Below, piece after piece: positions 1 to 9,261 of a DNA stretch of 32,360 nt. Under the pieces are notes generated by a model. That model was not told where the DNA came from. It did no database searches and was given only the letters and a program-made list of their open reading frames with translations. The position numbers and the translations under genes were made by a program. Origin of the DNA: Acidobacteriota bacterium (lineage in GTDB: Bacteria > Acidobacteriota > Vicinamibacteria > Fen-336); the NCBI GenBank assembly GCA_011526565.1, contig WYBL01000065.1:1-32360 (forward strand), read 5' to 3'. Position 1 is the stretch's first letter. Each line of letters starts with the position of its first letter.

Positions 1-424
1 ACCGTGACCTCGCGAAAGGCCATGACCTCTCCCGGCCCGGGTCAGCATCCAGGCCCGAAAACGGTCATAGCCGACAGGTCACGCGGCGGGGGGGAAAGCT
101 CCTGAAAATCTCCCCGCCCAGGGGGGGGAAAGCTCCTGAAAAACTCAGGCGGCGGGGGTCCTTAGCTGCTGAAAACCGTCACCCCAGCTCCTCCCGCCAC
201 GAACGGTCTCGAGTCCGCGATCGGAAACTGCACCACGACCAGCATTCGAGTTTGACCGCCCCCTTCGGTTACACCTCCGGGGGAATGACTGCTACCAGTC
301 GGGCACGCCAAGCCAGCATGCGTGAGCATGCGTATGGAGGTGAGGTACGCCGGCCGAGTGGCGACCTACCCGTGCCACGGAAATAGTACATCGAGGGCCC
401 GCAATGCGCAACCCGCCGGCGCCC
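1..424. other. Gene-free stretch at the left edge
   Basis: I find no credible gene here. The one longer open frame (322-522, plus) has no ribosome binding site, resembles nothing I know and runs into the 3' end of the glycosylase gene on the other strand. The composition is less uniformly GC-rich than the rest of the window. It holds three imperfect tandem units at 88-175, a 9-bp direct repeat AGCATGCGT at 315-323 and 325-333 separated by one base, and a possible small hairpin around 258-283 (CCCCC against GGGGG). No tRNA-like cloverleaf was found. The stretch may be the end of a larger repeat or of a gene outside the window. Confidence 0.6.
88..175. repeat. Three imperfect tandem repeats, period 33-34 bp
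   Basis: Units 1 and 2 share a run of 7 or 8 G followed by AAAGCTCCTGAAAA (95-108 and 129-142). Unit 3 is degenerate: five G, then TCC, then TTAGCTGCTGAAAA (162-175). Successive cores are 34 and 33 bp apart. The DNA between cores is not conserved. A similar tail, GAAAACGGTCA, appears once more near 57-67, out of phase. Function unknown. Confidence 0.6.
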
Positions 425-1138
425 CTACACCCGGGCGCCTGCGGCACGAGGAGACAGTGCCAGCCGCCTGCGGACCTGCGCCAGCACCGCGTCGAAGGAG
501 GCCGGGGTCAGGCGGCCGGTGAACGTGTTCTGCTGGGAGGGGTGGTAGGAACCGACGAGGGCCACCCCGCCTGACAGCTCGTGCGCCACGCCGTGGCCGA
601 AGGGGAGGCGGCGGCGAGCGAGCACGCCGGCGTCGTGCAGCGTGTCGGTGAAGGCGTCCTGGCCGATGCGGCCGAGCGCCAGCACGACCTTCAACCGCGG
701 GCGCAGCAGCGCCCACTCGCGCAGCAGGAACCCGCGGCAGGCGGCGATCTCGCGCGGCAGCGGCTTGTTGGCGGGCGGCGCGCAGCGCACCGAGGCGGAG
801 ACCCAGGCGTCCTGCAGCACGAGGCCGTCGCCGGCGTGGACCGAGGTCGGCTGGTTCGCGAAGCCCGCGCGGTGCAGCGCCGCGAACAGGAAGTCGCCGG
901 AGCGGTCCCCCGTGAACACCCGGCCGGTGCGGTTGGCCCCGTGAGCCGCCGGCGCCAGGCCGACGATCCAGAGCCGCGCCGCCGGGTCTCCGAAGCCCGG
1001 CACCGGCCGGCCCCAGTACTCGTCCTGCGCGAAGCGCTTCACCTTCTCGCGGGCGACCTTCGTGCACCACCGCCGCAGCCGGGGGCAGCGCCCGCACGCC
1101 ACCACGTCGCGCTCCAGCCGCCGCAGCGAGTCCTTCAC
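425..1138 (-). CDS. Uracil-DNA glycosylase, family 5 (UdgB) type
   Basis: Predicted to remove uracil and other deaminated bases from DNA at the first step of base excision repair in the cytoplasm. The 237-residue product has the family layout: an N-terminal CGRC pair and further cysteines (RRWC, SVRC, AAC) that can supply the four ligands of the Fe-S cluster, the pocket motif GLAPAAHGANRTGR, and the C-terminal motif HPSQQNTFTG. The GLAPAAHG form, without an acidic or Asn residue at the catalytic position of families 1 and 4, is what separates family 5 from family 4. The start is GTG at 1138. There is no Shine-Dalgarno sequence, but a TAGGGT box lies 6 nt upstream, so the message may be leaderless. 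It is divergent from the S9 peptidase gene. Family call is firm; substrate range is from family knowledge. Confidence 0.9.
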   Translation of the reverse strand: MKDSLRRLERDVVACGRCPRLRRWCTKVAREKVKRFAQDEYWGRPVPGFGDPAARLWIVGLAPAAHGANRTGRVFTGDRSGDFLFAALHRAGFANQPTSVHAGDGLVLQDAWVSASVRCAPPANKPLPREIAACRGFLLREWALLRPRLKVVLALGRIGQDAFTDTLHDAGVLARRRLPFGHGVAHELSGGVALVGSYHPSQQNTFTGRLTPASFDAVLAQVRRRLALSPRAAGARV

Positions 1139-1144
1139 GGGGGC

Positions 1145-1150
1145 ACCCTA
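1145..1150 (-). promoter_or_regulatory. Candidate -10 box of the udg gene
   Basis: TAGGGT on the minus strand, 6 nt before the GTG start. ATGACG (1169-1174, minus) sits 18 nt further upstream as a possible -35. The short distance implies a leaderless transcript. Weak by itself; it gains weight because similar boxes precede other SD-less starts in the window. Confidence 0.35.
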
Positions 1151-1202
1151 GCAGGCGGGCACCGCGCGCGTCATGGCGCCCGGGCCCGCGCGGGGCGCGG
1201 TG

Positions 1203-1208
1203 TACGAT
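1203..1208 (+). promoter_or_regulatory. Candidate -10 box of the S9 peptidase gene
   Basis: TACGAT lies 34 nt before the GTG start at 1243, and a GGAGG ribosome binding site lies between them (1230-1234). No convincing -35 is visible. Confidence 0.25.
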
Positions 1209-1242
1209 GCCGCGGGGTCATCTCGCCACGGAGGTCAAACGC

Positions 1243-3165
<1,923 letters not shown>

Positions 3166-3167
3166 CC

Positions 3168-3695
3168 ATGGACGCGAGCCGCGCGCGGGGCGTGTCGCTG
3201 TGGCTGCAGCCGCAGGGGCCGCTCCGCGAGCGGCTGCGCGCCGTCGTGGACCGCCTCGCCGCGCGCTTCGGCGGCCCGGTGTTCGAGCCGCACGTGACCC
3301 TCGTCGCCGGGCTCGCCGGCGACGAGGCGGAGATCCTCGAGGGCGCGCGCCGGCTGGGCGCGACGCTCCCGCCCCTCTCGCTGCGGCTCGAGCGTGTCGC
3401 TCGGCGCGACGAGTACTTCCGCGCGCTGTTCGTCGAGGCGATCGGCGGCGAGCCGCTTCTCTCGGCGCACCGCCAGGCCTGCCGCGCGCTCGGCCATCGG
3501 CCGGCCGGCCCGTTCCAGCCCCACCTGTCGCTGGCCTACGGGCGCCTCGATCCCGCCGCGGCCGAAGCCGCGGGACGCGAGATCTCGAACGAGGTGCAGG
3601 GCCGCTTCGAGGCCGCGGCGCTGCACGTCGTCCGCACCGAAGGCGCGGTCGGCGAGTGGCGCGAGCTGGGACTCGCCCCGCTCGGTCCCGCCTGA
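3168..3695 (+). CDS. 2H phosphodiesterase, cyclic-phosphodiesterase/2'-5' RNA ligase-like
   Basis: A 175-residue cytoplasmic protein with the two H-x-[T/S]-L motifs that define the 2H superfamily: PHVTL with His42 and PHLSL with His119. The opening SLWLQPQGPL and the overall length fit the small cyclic-phosphodiesterase branch, which opens 1'',2''-cyclic or 2',3'-cyclic phosphates. The natural substrate cannot be told from sequence. The ATG follows the S9 peptidase stop by 2 nt, so the two are probably one transcript, with no functional link that I can see. Its stop lies 4 nt from the stop of the convergent permease gene, leaving no room for a separate terminator. Confidence 0.8.
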   Translation: MDASRARGVSLWLQPQGPLRERLRAVVDRLAARFGGPVFEPHVTLVAGLAGDEAEILEGARRLGATLPPLSLRLERVARRDEYFRALFVEAIGGEPLLSAHRQACRALGHRPAGPFQPHLSLAYGRLDPAAAEAAGREISNEVQGRFEAAALHVVRTEGAVGEWRELGLAPLGPA

Positions 3696-3699
3696 ACGG

Positions 3700-6141
3700 C
3701 TATTCGCAGCGCAACGCCGTCGCCGGCTCGGTCGCGGCGGCACGCCGGGCGGGCACGGCGCAGGCCAGGGCCACCGCGGTGCCCAGCACCAGCACCACCG
3801 CCGCGTAGGTGAGCGGGTCGGCGGGGCTGACGCCGAGCAGCAGGCGCCCGAGCGCGCGGCCGAGGCCGAAGGCGCCCGCCAGCCCGAGCGCGATGCCGAT
3901 CGCGGCCACGCGCAGGCCTTCGCCCACGACCATCGAGAAGATCTGCCGCCGCTGGCCGCCGAGCGCGAGGCGGATCCCCATCTCGCGTCGGCGCTGGCCG
4001 ACGGCCCACGCGATCACTCCGTACAGGCCGAGCGTGGCCAGCAGCAGCGCCAGCAGGCCGAACGCCGAGAGCAGGCTGCTCGCCAGCCGCTGGCCGAAGG
4101 TCGCGGCCGAGGTCGCGTCGCGCAGCGAGCGCACGCCGAAGACGGGCAGGGCCGGGTCGATACGCTGCAGCGCCGCGGTCACCGCGGGCGCCAGCGCCGC
4201 CGGGTCGCCGCTGCGGGCGCGCACGTGGAAGGCCACCGCCGCGCTCGTGAACTGCTGCTGGATCGGCATGTAGACGAGCGGCAGCGGGCGCTCGCCGAGG
4301 GTGCGCAGCGGGGTGTTCTTCGCGACGCCGACGACCGTCAGCCAGGTGTCGCCGCCCGGGCGCAGCCGCCGCCCGATCGGGCTCTGGCCCGGCCAGAAGC
4401 GAGCGGCGACCGCCTCGTTGACGATCGCGACCGGCAGCCCGCCGTCGCGGTCGTCGGGGCCGAAGTCGCGGCCCTCGCGCAGCGCGATGCCTGTCGTGCG
4501 CAGGTAGTCCGCGCCGACCAGGTTGGTGTAGATCTGCGGCGGATCGTCGTCGCGGGGGGTGTAGCCCTCGACCTCGAAGCGGCTCGAGCTGGTGCCGCCG
4601 AGCGCCAGCGGCACCCGGCGCGCCAGGCTGGCCGCCTCGACGCCGGGGATCGCGCGCAGCGCCTCGAGCGCCGCGCCGTAGTAGGCGATGCCGCGCCCGC
4701 GGTCGTAGCCGTTCGGGAACAGGTCGACGCCGGCCAGCAGCACGCGGTCGGAGTCGAAGCCGATGTCGAGCTTGCGCTCCACCTCCAGCGCGCGGAGCAG
4801 CAGGCCGGCCCCCACCAGCAGCACGACGGAGAGCGCGACCTGGACCACGACCAGCGCGTTCTTGAGCCGCCGCCGCGCGCGGCCTCCGGCGACCGCGGCG
4901 GCGCCGTCGCGCAGGGCGCCGACGACATCGGGACGGGAGGCGGCCAGCGCCGGCGCCGTGCCGAACACCAGCGCGGTCAGCACCGAGAGGCCCAACGCGA
5001 AGGCGAAGGCGCGACCGCCGAGCGCGGCCTGGAGGCCGACCGGCAGGTCGGCGGGCGGCGCGAAGGCCGCGAACAGCCCGGAGCTCCAGTGCGCGATCAC
5101 GAGGCCCGCCGCCGCGCCCAGCGCGGCCAGCAGCAGGCTCTCGGTGAGGAGCTGGCGGATCACGCGGCCGCGGCCCGCGCCCAGCGAGAGCCGGACCGCG
5201 ATCTCGCGGCCGCGGCCGACGGCGCGGGCCAGCAGCAGGTTCGCGAGGTTGGCGCAGGCGATCAGCAGCACGGCGCCGACCACGCCCATCAGCACGAACA
5301 GCAGCGGCCGCATCGTGCGGGCGGCTCCGTCGTCCGATTCCCACAGCGGGCGCACCGACACGGTCATGCCCTCGTTGGAGCGCGGGTGCTCGCGCGAGAG
5401 CGCCGTCGCGATGGTGTCGGCCTCGGCCTGCGCGGCCTCGACCGTCGCGCCGGGCTTCAGCCGGCCCATCACGCTGAGCCAGCGGTGGCCGCGATACTCC
5501 AGGCGGTCGCCCTCGAGCAGCGCCTTCTGCATCGTCATCGGCACGAAGAAGTCGTAGCTGAGGCCGACGGTGCTGCCGACGAAGCCCTCGGGCGCGACGC
5601 CGACGACCGTGAACGCGCGGTTGTTCAGGGTCACCGCCTGGCCCACGATCTCCGGCCGCGCCGCGAAGCGCCGCTGCCAGTAGGCGTGGCTCAGCACCAG
5701 CACCGGGTGCGCGTCGATCACCGCGCCTTCTTCGGGAAGGAAGGTCCGGCCGAGCGTGGCGCGGATGCCGAGCGCGTCGAAGTAGTTCCCGGAGACGAGC
5801 ACGCCCCAGGCGCGCTCGGCCACGCCGCCGTGGACGAGGCTCATGGCCCGCTCCTCGGCCGCCCAGAGGTCGAGCGTGCGGCTCTGCGCCTGGAAGTCGC
5901 GGTAGTCGGGCCAGGAGGAGGAGAGCCGCTCGCCCGCCGAGTTCACGGTGCTGAAGGAGACCAGGCGGTGCTGCTCGGGCACCCCCGCGAACGGCTGGAA
6001 CAGCACGGCGTCCATCCACGTGAAGATGGTCGCGTTGGCGCCGATGCCGAGGCCCAGCGAGAGCACCGCGACGAGCGTGAAGCCCGGCGCGCGGCGCAAC
6101 TGGCGGGCGGCGTAACGCAGGTCCTGGAGCAGCGTGTCCAT
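3700..6141 (-). CDS. Orphan duplicated ABC permease of the MacB/FtsX type (ADOP family)
   Basis: The 813-residue inner-membrane protein carries two MacB-like halves. The first begins DLRYAARQLRRAPGF, the opening typical of acidobacterial duplicated orphan permeases, with TM1 at about 20-42, a periplasmic core domain to about 240 and three TMs to about 385 (LLFVLMGVVGAVLLIACANLA is one). The second half repeats this from about 410 (ALVVVQVALSVVLLVGAGLL) and ends with three TMs. Such proteins resemble the permease of tripartite macrolide/lipoprotein-type exporters, but no ATPase or adaptor gene lies nearby, so the partner is unknown. A purine-rich GGAGGA lies upstream of the ATG. It is separated from moaE by 141 bp and may be its own unit. 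Confidence 0.9.
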   Translation of the reverse strand: MDTLLQDLRYAARQLRRAPGFTLVAVLSLGLGIGANATIFTWMDAVLFQPFAGVPEQHRLVSFSTVNSAGERLSSSWPDYRDFQAQSRTLDLWAAEERAMSLVHGGVAERAWGVLVSGNYFDALGIRATLGRTFLPEEGAVIDAHPVLVLSHAYWQRRFAARPEIVGQAVTLNNRAFTVVGVAPEGFVGSTVGLSYDFFVPMTMQKALLEGDRLEYRGHRWLSVMGRLKPGATVEAAQAEADTIATALSREHPRSNEGMTVSVRPLWESDDGAARTMRPLLFVLMGVVGAVLLIACANLANLLLARAVGRGREIAVRLSLGAGRGRVIRQLLTESLLLAALGAAAGLVIAHWSSGLFAAFAPPADLPVGLQAALGGRAFAFALGLSVLTALVFGTAPALAASRPDVVGALRDGAAAVAGGRARRRLKNALVVVQVALSVVLLVGAGLLLRALEVERKLDIGFDSDRVLLAGVDLFPNGYDRGRGIAYYGAALEALRAIPGVEAASLARRVPLALGGTSSSRFEVEGYTPRDDDPPQIYTNLVGADYLRTTGIALREGRDFGPDDRDGGLPVAIVNEAVAARFWPGQSPIGRRLRPGGDTWLTVVGVAKNTPLRTLGERPLPLVYMPIQQQFTSAAVAFHVRARSGDPAALAPAVTAALQRIDPALPVFGVRSLRDATSAATFGQRLASSLLSAFGLLALLLATLGLYGVIAWAVGQRRREMGIRLALGGQRRQIFSMVVGEGLRVAAIGIALGLAGAFGLGRALGRLLLGVSPADPLTYAAVVLVLGTAVALACAVPARRAAATEPATALRCE

Positions 6142-6282
6142 CGGTTCGGATCCTCCGGGCCGGGTATCCGCAATCCGCGGGCCAGCGCTGCCGCCGCGCG
6201 AAGTGGCTCGTCTCGTGGAGGATCCGCGCCCGACCGCAACCCGGGGTTGTCCGCTTCCGGGACGCGGCGAAGCCGCTTTCGC
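6142..6282. other. Intergenic gap between moaE and the orphan permease
   Basis: This 141-bp gap lies between two minus-strand genes. On the minus strand it contains a GGAGGA ribosome binding site next to the permease start. I see no clear terminator with a T-run and no convincing promoter, so read-through from moaE is possible. Confidence 0.4.
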
Positions 6283-6711
6283 TCAGGCCTCGCGCACGGG
6301 CACGGCACCGTCGGGGCCCTCGAGCCAGACCGCGCCGTCCGCGTAGAACTCCTTCTTCCAGATCGGCACCCGCTTTTTCAGGGTGTCGATCGCGAAGCGG
6401 CAAGCGGCGAACGCCTCGCCCCGGTGGGGCGAGCTGACGGCGACGGCGACGCTGGCCTCGCCGATCGCCAGCGGCCCGAGCCGGTGCACGAGCCGCACGG
6501 CGGTGACCGGGAACTGGGCGCGCGTCTCCTGCTCCACGCGCTCCAGCTCGGCCTCGGCCATCTCCTCGTAGGCCTCGTACTCGAGGCGTGCCACCGGCCG
6601 TCCCTGGTTCTCGTCGCGCACAACGCCGACGAAGAGGGCCAGCGCCCCGTCCCGCGGCTCGGTGGCGCACAGCGCCGCCAGGTCGATCGGCGCGCGGACC
6701 AGGCGGCTCAC
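6283..6711 (-). CDS. moaE: Molybdopterin synthase catalytic subunit MoaE
   Basis: MoaE forms the molybdopterin synthase heterotetramer with MoaD and inserts the dithiolene sulfurs into cyclic pyranopterin monophosphate. The 142-residue product has the family core: VGVVRDENQGRPV, LEYEAYEEMA, VHRLGPLAIGEASV, SSPHRGEAF and the lysine-rich active-site segment DTLKKRVPIWKKE, which contains the two catalytic lysines. The start is GTG at 6711, overlapping the symporter stop by 4 nt (GTGA), so translation is coupled to the symporter. MoeA and MoaC are 6 kb away on the opposite strand. I see no moaD, moaA or moaB in the window; MoaD must come from elsewhere. Confidence 0.93.
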   Translation of the reverse strand: MSRLVRAPIDLAALCATEPRDGALALFVGVVRDENQGRPVARLEYEAYEEMAEAELERVEQETRAQFPVTAVRLVHRLGPLAIGEASVAVAVSSPHRGEAFAACRFAIDTLKKRVPIWKKEFYADGAVWLEGPDGAVPVREA

Positions 6712-7982
6712 GGCTCGGCCGGCGCCCGCTCGCCCTCGAAGCGCTGCACGATGGTGGCGGTGACGAGGTCGCCGGTCACGTTCAGCACCGTACGGCACAT
6801 GTCGAGGATGCGGTCGACGCCGAGGATGATCGCGATGCCCTCCATCGGCACGCCGACCATGCCGAGCACCATCATCAGCAGCGGGATCGAGCCGCCGGGG
6901 ATGCCGGCCACGCCGATCGCGGTGATCACCGACATCATCACGACGATCAACTGCTGGAGCAGGCTCAGCTCGACGCCGAAGACCTGGGCCAGAAACAGCA
7001 CCGTCGCGCCCTCGAACAGCGCGGTGCCGTTCATGTTCATGGTGGCGCCCAGCGGCAGCACGAAGCCCGCCACCTCGGGGCGCAACCCGAGCTCCTCGCG
7101 CGCGACCCGCATCGTCGTCGGCAGCGTCGCGTTCGACGACGAGGTCGAGAACGCGGTCAGCATCACGATCCGCGCCTTCTGCATGAACTCCGCCGGGCTG
7201 CGGCCGGCGACCAGCCTGACGATCAGCGGGTAGGCGACGAACTGGAAGACGGCCAGGCTGCCGACCACGGTGAGCACGTAGCGCATCAGGCTCAGCAGCA
7301 GGTCGAAGCCGAAGCGGGCGGTGACGCTGTAGATCAGGCAGAACACCCCGAACGGCGCGATCTTCATCACCAGCTCGATGATCGCCACCGTGACGTGGCC
7401 GAGGCTCTCCAGGAAGGCCAGCATCGGCCCGCCCTTGTCGCGCGGCAGCGCGGTCAGCGCCACGCCGATCATCAGCGCGAAGAAGATCACGGCCAGCATG
7501 TCGCCGTCGGCGGCGGCCTTGACCGGGTTGCGCGGCACGATCTTGACCAGCAGGTCGATCGAGAGCGCGCCCTGCGACAGGCCCATGGCGCCCTCGGTCT
7601 GGCCCTTGTAGGTCTCCATGAGCTGGGTCTTGACCGCGGGGTCGAGGCCGCGCCCGGGCTCGAACACGTTCATCACGGTCAGCCCGAGCGTGGTCGACAG
7701 CGCGGTCAGGCCCAGGAACGAGGCCATCGCCACCGCGCCGATCCGGCCCAGCGTCTTCAGGTTGCCGAGGCCGGCGACGCCGAGCGACAGCGTCGACAGG
7801 ATCAGCGGGATCACGACCATGATCAGCGACGCCAGCCACATGCGGCCGAGCGGCTCGGTCACCAGGCGCACGAGCTCGGCGATGGTCGGCTGCCAGGCCG
7901 TGCCCTTGACGGCGAGGTTGGTGACGGTGCCGGCCAGCGCGCCGGCGGCCAGGCCCAGCAGGATTCGGGTGTGCAGCGGCAT
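6708..7982 (-). CDS. Dicarboxylate/amino acid:cation symporter (DAACS, GltP/DctA family)
   Basis: Secondary transporter that imports an acidic substrate (glutamate, aspartate or C4-dicarboxylates) with Na+ or H+. The 424-residue protein has the usual eight TM segments and two re-entrant hairpins. The HP1 serine motif STSSSNATLP, the TM7 motif GATMNMNGTA, the HP2 segment AGIPGGSIPL and the TM8 signature VDRILDMCRTVLNVTGD are all present. The TM7 motif reads NMNGT where archaeal and eukaryotic members have NMDGT; this Asn form is seen in other bacterial members, so I do not read it as damage. The start is ATG 7982, 12 nt after the Nudix stop. A TAGCGT box 8 nt upstream could give it its own leaderless message. 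Substrate not assignable. Confidence 0.93.
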   Translation of the reverse strand: MPLHTRILLGLAAGALAGTVTNLAVKGTAWQPTIAELVRLVTEPLGRMWLASLIMVVIPLILSTLSLGVAGLGNLKTLGRIGAVAMASFLGLTALSTTLGLTVMNVFEPGRGLDPAVKTQLMETYKGQTEGAMGLSQGALSIDLLVKIVPRNPVKAAADGDMLAVIFFALMIGVALTALPRDKGGPMLAFLESLGHVTVAIIELVMKIAPFGVFCLIYSVTARFGFDLLLSLMRYVLTVVGSLAVFQFVAYPLIVRLVAGRSPAEFMQKARIVMLTAFSTSSSNATLPTTMRVAREELGLRPEVAGFVLPLGATMNMNGTALFEGATVLFLAQVFGVELSLLQQLIVVMMSVITAIGVAGIPGGSIPLLMMVLGMVGVPMEGIAIILGVDRILDMCRTVLNVTGDLVTATIVQRFEGERAPAEP

Positions 7983-7990
7983 GGAGCGCG

Positions 7991-7996
7991 ACGCTA
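7991..7996 (-). promoter_or_regulatory. Candidate -10 box of the symporter gene
   Basis: TAGCGT on the minus strand ends 8 nt before the ATG at 7982 and overlaps the TAG stop of the upstream Nudix gene. No good -35 is seen. It may allow separate leaderless transcription of the symporter and moaE. Confidence 0.28.
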
Positions 7997-8569
7997 GCAC
8001 AGCCGCCCGCGGAGGTCCTCGAACATGCGGTAGGTGAGGCCCCAGATCACCAGCCCGTCGACGTTCAGGCACGGGAAGCGCAGCGTCGCTCCCTCGTGGA
8101 CGTAGGGCATGGTGCCACGGGCGGCCGGGTCGAGCAGCCGCGCGAGCGGCAGCCAGAGCACCGCGTCCACCTCGCCCGACGGGTGCGTCGGCGCGGGCGT
8201 GGCGAGGCGGTACACGAACGGGGCGATGACCAGGTTCTGCGGGCGCAGGCGGGCCATCGCCCGCACCTCGTCGAGGGCGCCGAGCTCCTCCGCGTCGCGC
8301 TCGAGGTCGAGGCCGACCTCCTCGCGGGTCTCGCGCAGGGCGGTCTCCCGCGGCCCCGCGTCGCCGGGCTCGGCGCGGCCGCCGGGGAAGCCGATCTGGC
8401 CCGACCACGGGTCGCGCGGGTGCTGCGCGCGGCGGATGAACAGCAGCTCGTCGCCCGCCTCGCCCGCGCGCAGCACGAGCGCGACCGCAGCCCGCTTGAG
8501 GCCCGGCTCCGCGACCCGGGCCGGGGGTCGCGCCAGCGCCGCGCGCAACGCGTCGCGGTCGGGCGTCAC
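7994..8569 (-). CDS. Nudix hydrolase, coenzyme A pyrophosphatase-like (NudL type)
   Basis: Predicted to cleave CoA, oxidised CoA or a related nucleoside diphosphate derivative. The 191-residue product has a full Nudix box beginning [10 protein letters not shown] and continuing [14 protein letters not shown]. It is preceded by [15 protein letters not shown], which is characteristic of the CoA-pyrophosphatase branch (UPF0035 region). The C-terminal part contains VIWGLTYRM, also typical of that branch. The start is GTG at 8569, overlapping the upstream Nudix stop by 4 nt (GTGA). An earlier in-frame start would lie inside the upstream gene. The family call is firm; substrate is from family knowledge only. 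Confidence 0.85.
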   Translation of the reverse strand: MTPDRDALRAALARPPARVAEPGLKRAAVALVLRAGEAGDELLFIRRAQHPRDPWSGQIGFPGGRAEPGDAGPRETALRETREEVGLDLERDAEELGALDEVRAMARLRPQNLVIAPFVYRLATPAPTHPSGEVDAVLWLPLARLLDPAARGTMPYVHEGATLRFPCLNVDGLVIWGLTYRMFEDLRGRLC

Positions 8570-9189
8570 GAGAGCAGCTCGTGGCCGCGGGCGAGCCACA
8601 GGAACGCCATGTTCGGTGCCAGCTCGCCAGCCAGCAGCATCGCGTCGACGGCCGCGGCGGCGAAGAAGCGCAGCTCGTCGATCTCGGAGGGCTGGGGGCG
8701 GAACGCCGCGGCCGTCAGCTCCGTGCGGCCGAGGTAGCTGGCGACGTGGTAGGTCACGTTGCGCAGGCCGCCGCCCGGAGCGCGGCGCACGTCGCGCAGG
8801 TTGAGGTGGAACCCGGCCCGCACCAGCACCACGCCCGCGCGGTGTTCGCCCGCGGCCAGCCGCCGCGCGAAGTCCCCGGTGTCCGCGGCCAGCACGACCC
8901 GCGGCGAGCCGGCGTCGTCGAACAGCTCCTCGCCGGCCTCGCGCACCACGGTCTGGTCGAACGCCTCGCCGGCGGAGACGTGGCCGCCGACGGTCTTGTC
9001 CCACAGCCCGCCGTTCTCCTTGTCGTGCGGCCGGCGCTGGAGCAGCACGAAGCCCGCACCGTTGCGCACGAGTGCGTTGACCGCGCCGACCGCCAGCCCG
9101 CTGCGCTTGGCGTCCGCGCGCGGCCGCTGCCCGACCACGTTCCCGGCGGCGTCGTACACGTTCAGCAGCTCGGCATCGGCTTCGGCCAT
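8566..9189 (-). CDS. Nudix hydrolase, IPP-isomerase/YfcD-like
   Basis: The 207-residue cytoplasmic protein opens with [20 protein letters not shown], the start seen in the Nudix group related to isopentenyl-diphosphate isomerase. The Nudix box follows: [20 protein letters not shown], then EL. The Gly near the end of the consensus is replaced (EELFDDA), so the box is slightly non-canonical, while the metal-binding RExxEE-type acidic residues remain. The IPP-isomerase Cys/Glu active-site arrangement is not obvious, so I do not call it Idi. There is no Shine-Dalgarno sequence before the ATG; a TAACAT box lies 9 nt upstream. It heads a minus-strand run with the CoA-type Nudix, symporter and moaE. 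Confidence 0.8.
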   Translation of the reverse strand: MAEADAELLNVYDAAGNVVGQRPRADAKRSGLAVGAVNALVRNGAGFVLLQRRPHDKENGGLWDKTVGGHVSAGEAFDQTVVREAGEELFDDAGSPRVVLAADTGDFARRLAAGEHRAGVVLVRAGFHLNLRDVRRAPGGGLRNVTYHVASYLGRTELTAAAFRPQPSEIDELRFFAAAAVDAMLLAGELAPNMAFLWLARGHELLS

Positions 9190-9198
9190 CGCCCGCGC

Positions 9199-9204
9199 AT
9201 GTTA
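9199..9204 (-). promoter_or_regulatory. Candidate -10 box of the Nudix-symporter-moaE unit
   Basis: TAACAT on the minus strand, 9 nt before the ATG at 9189, in the 72-bp divergent gap before the sensor gene. The distance implies a leaderless or nearly leaderless message. No clear -35. Confidence 0.38.
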
Positions 9205-9261
9205 CGGCCGCGCGGCGATTGCCACGGTCCGGCGCTGCGGCGAGAATGCCGTCCGAGCCCG

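Noticed and set aside
88..175. Possible CRISPR array
   Set aside because: Only three units at a 33-34 bp total period leave about 12 bp between cores, too short for spacers; the third unit is degenerate and no cas gene is present.
201..320. tRNA or other known small RNA gene in the gene-free region
   Set aside because: I could not build a cloverleaf, T-loop or other known RNA signature; only a short C-run/G-run hairpin is possible.
322..522. Short plus-strand open frame at the left edge
   Set aside because: No ribosome binding site, no recognisable features, and it overlaps the glycosylase 3' end on the other strand.
3700..6141. Complete MacB-type exporter
   Set aside because: Only the duplicated permease is present; no ATPase domain, no adaptor and no outer-membrane partner are found in the window.
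3394..7233. Very long plus-strand open frame of 1279 codons
   Set aside because: It runs opposite the orphan permease, MoaE and the symporter, all of which show clear family motifs on the minus strand. Its Arg/Ala/Gln-rich translation without motifs is the usual antisense artefact at this GC content.
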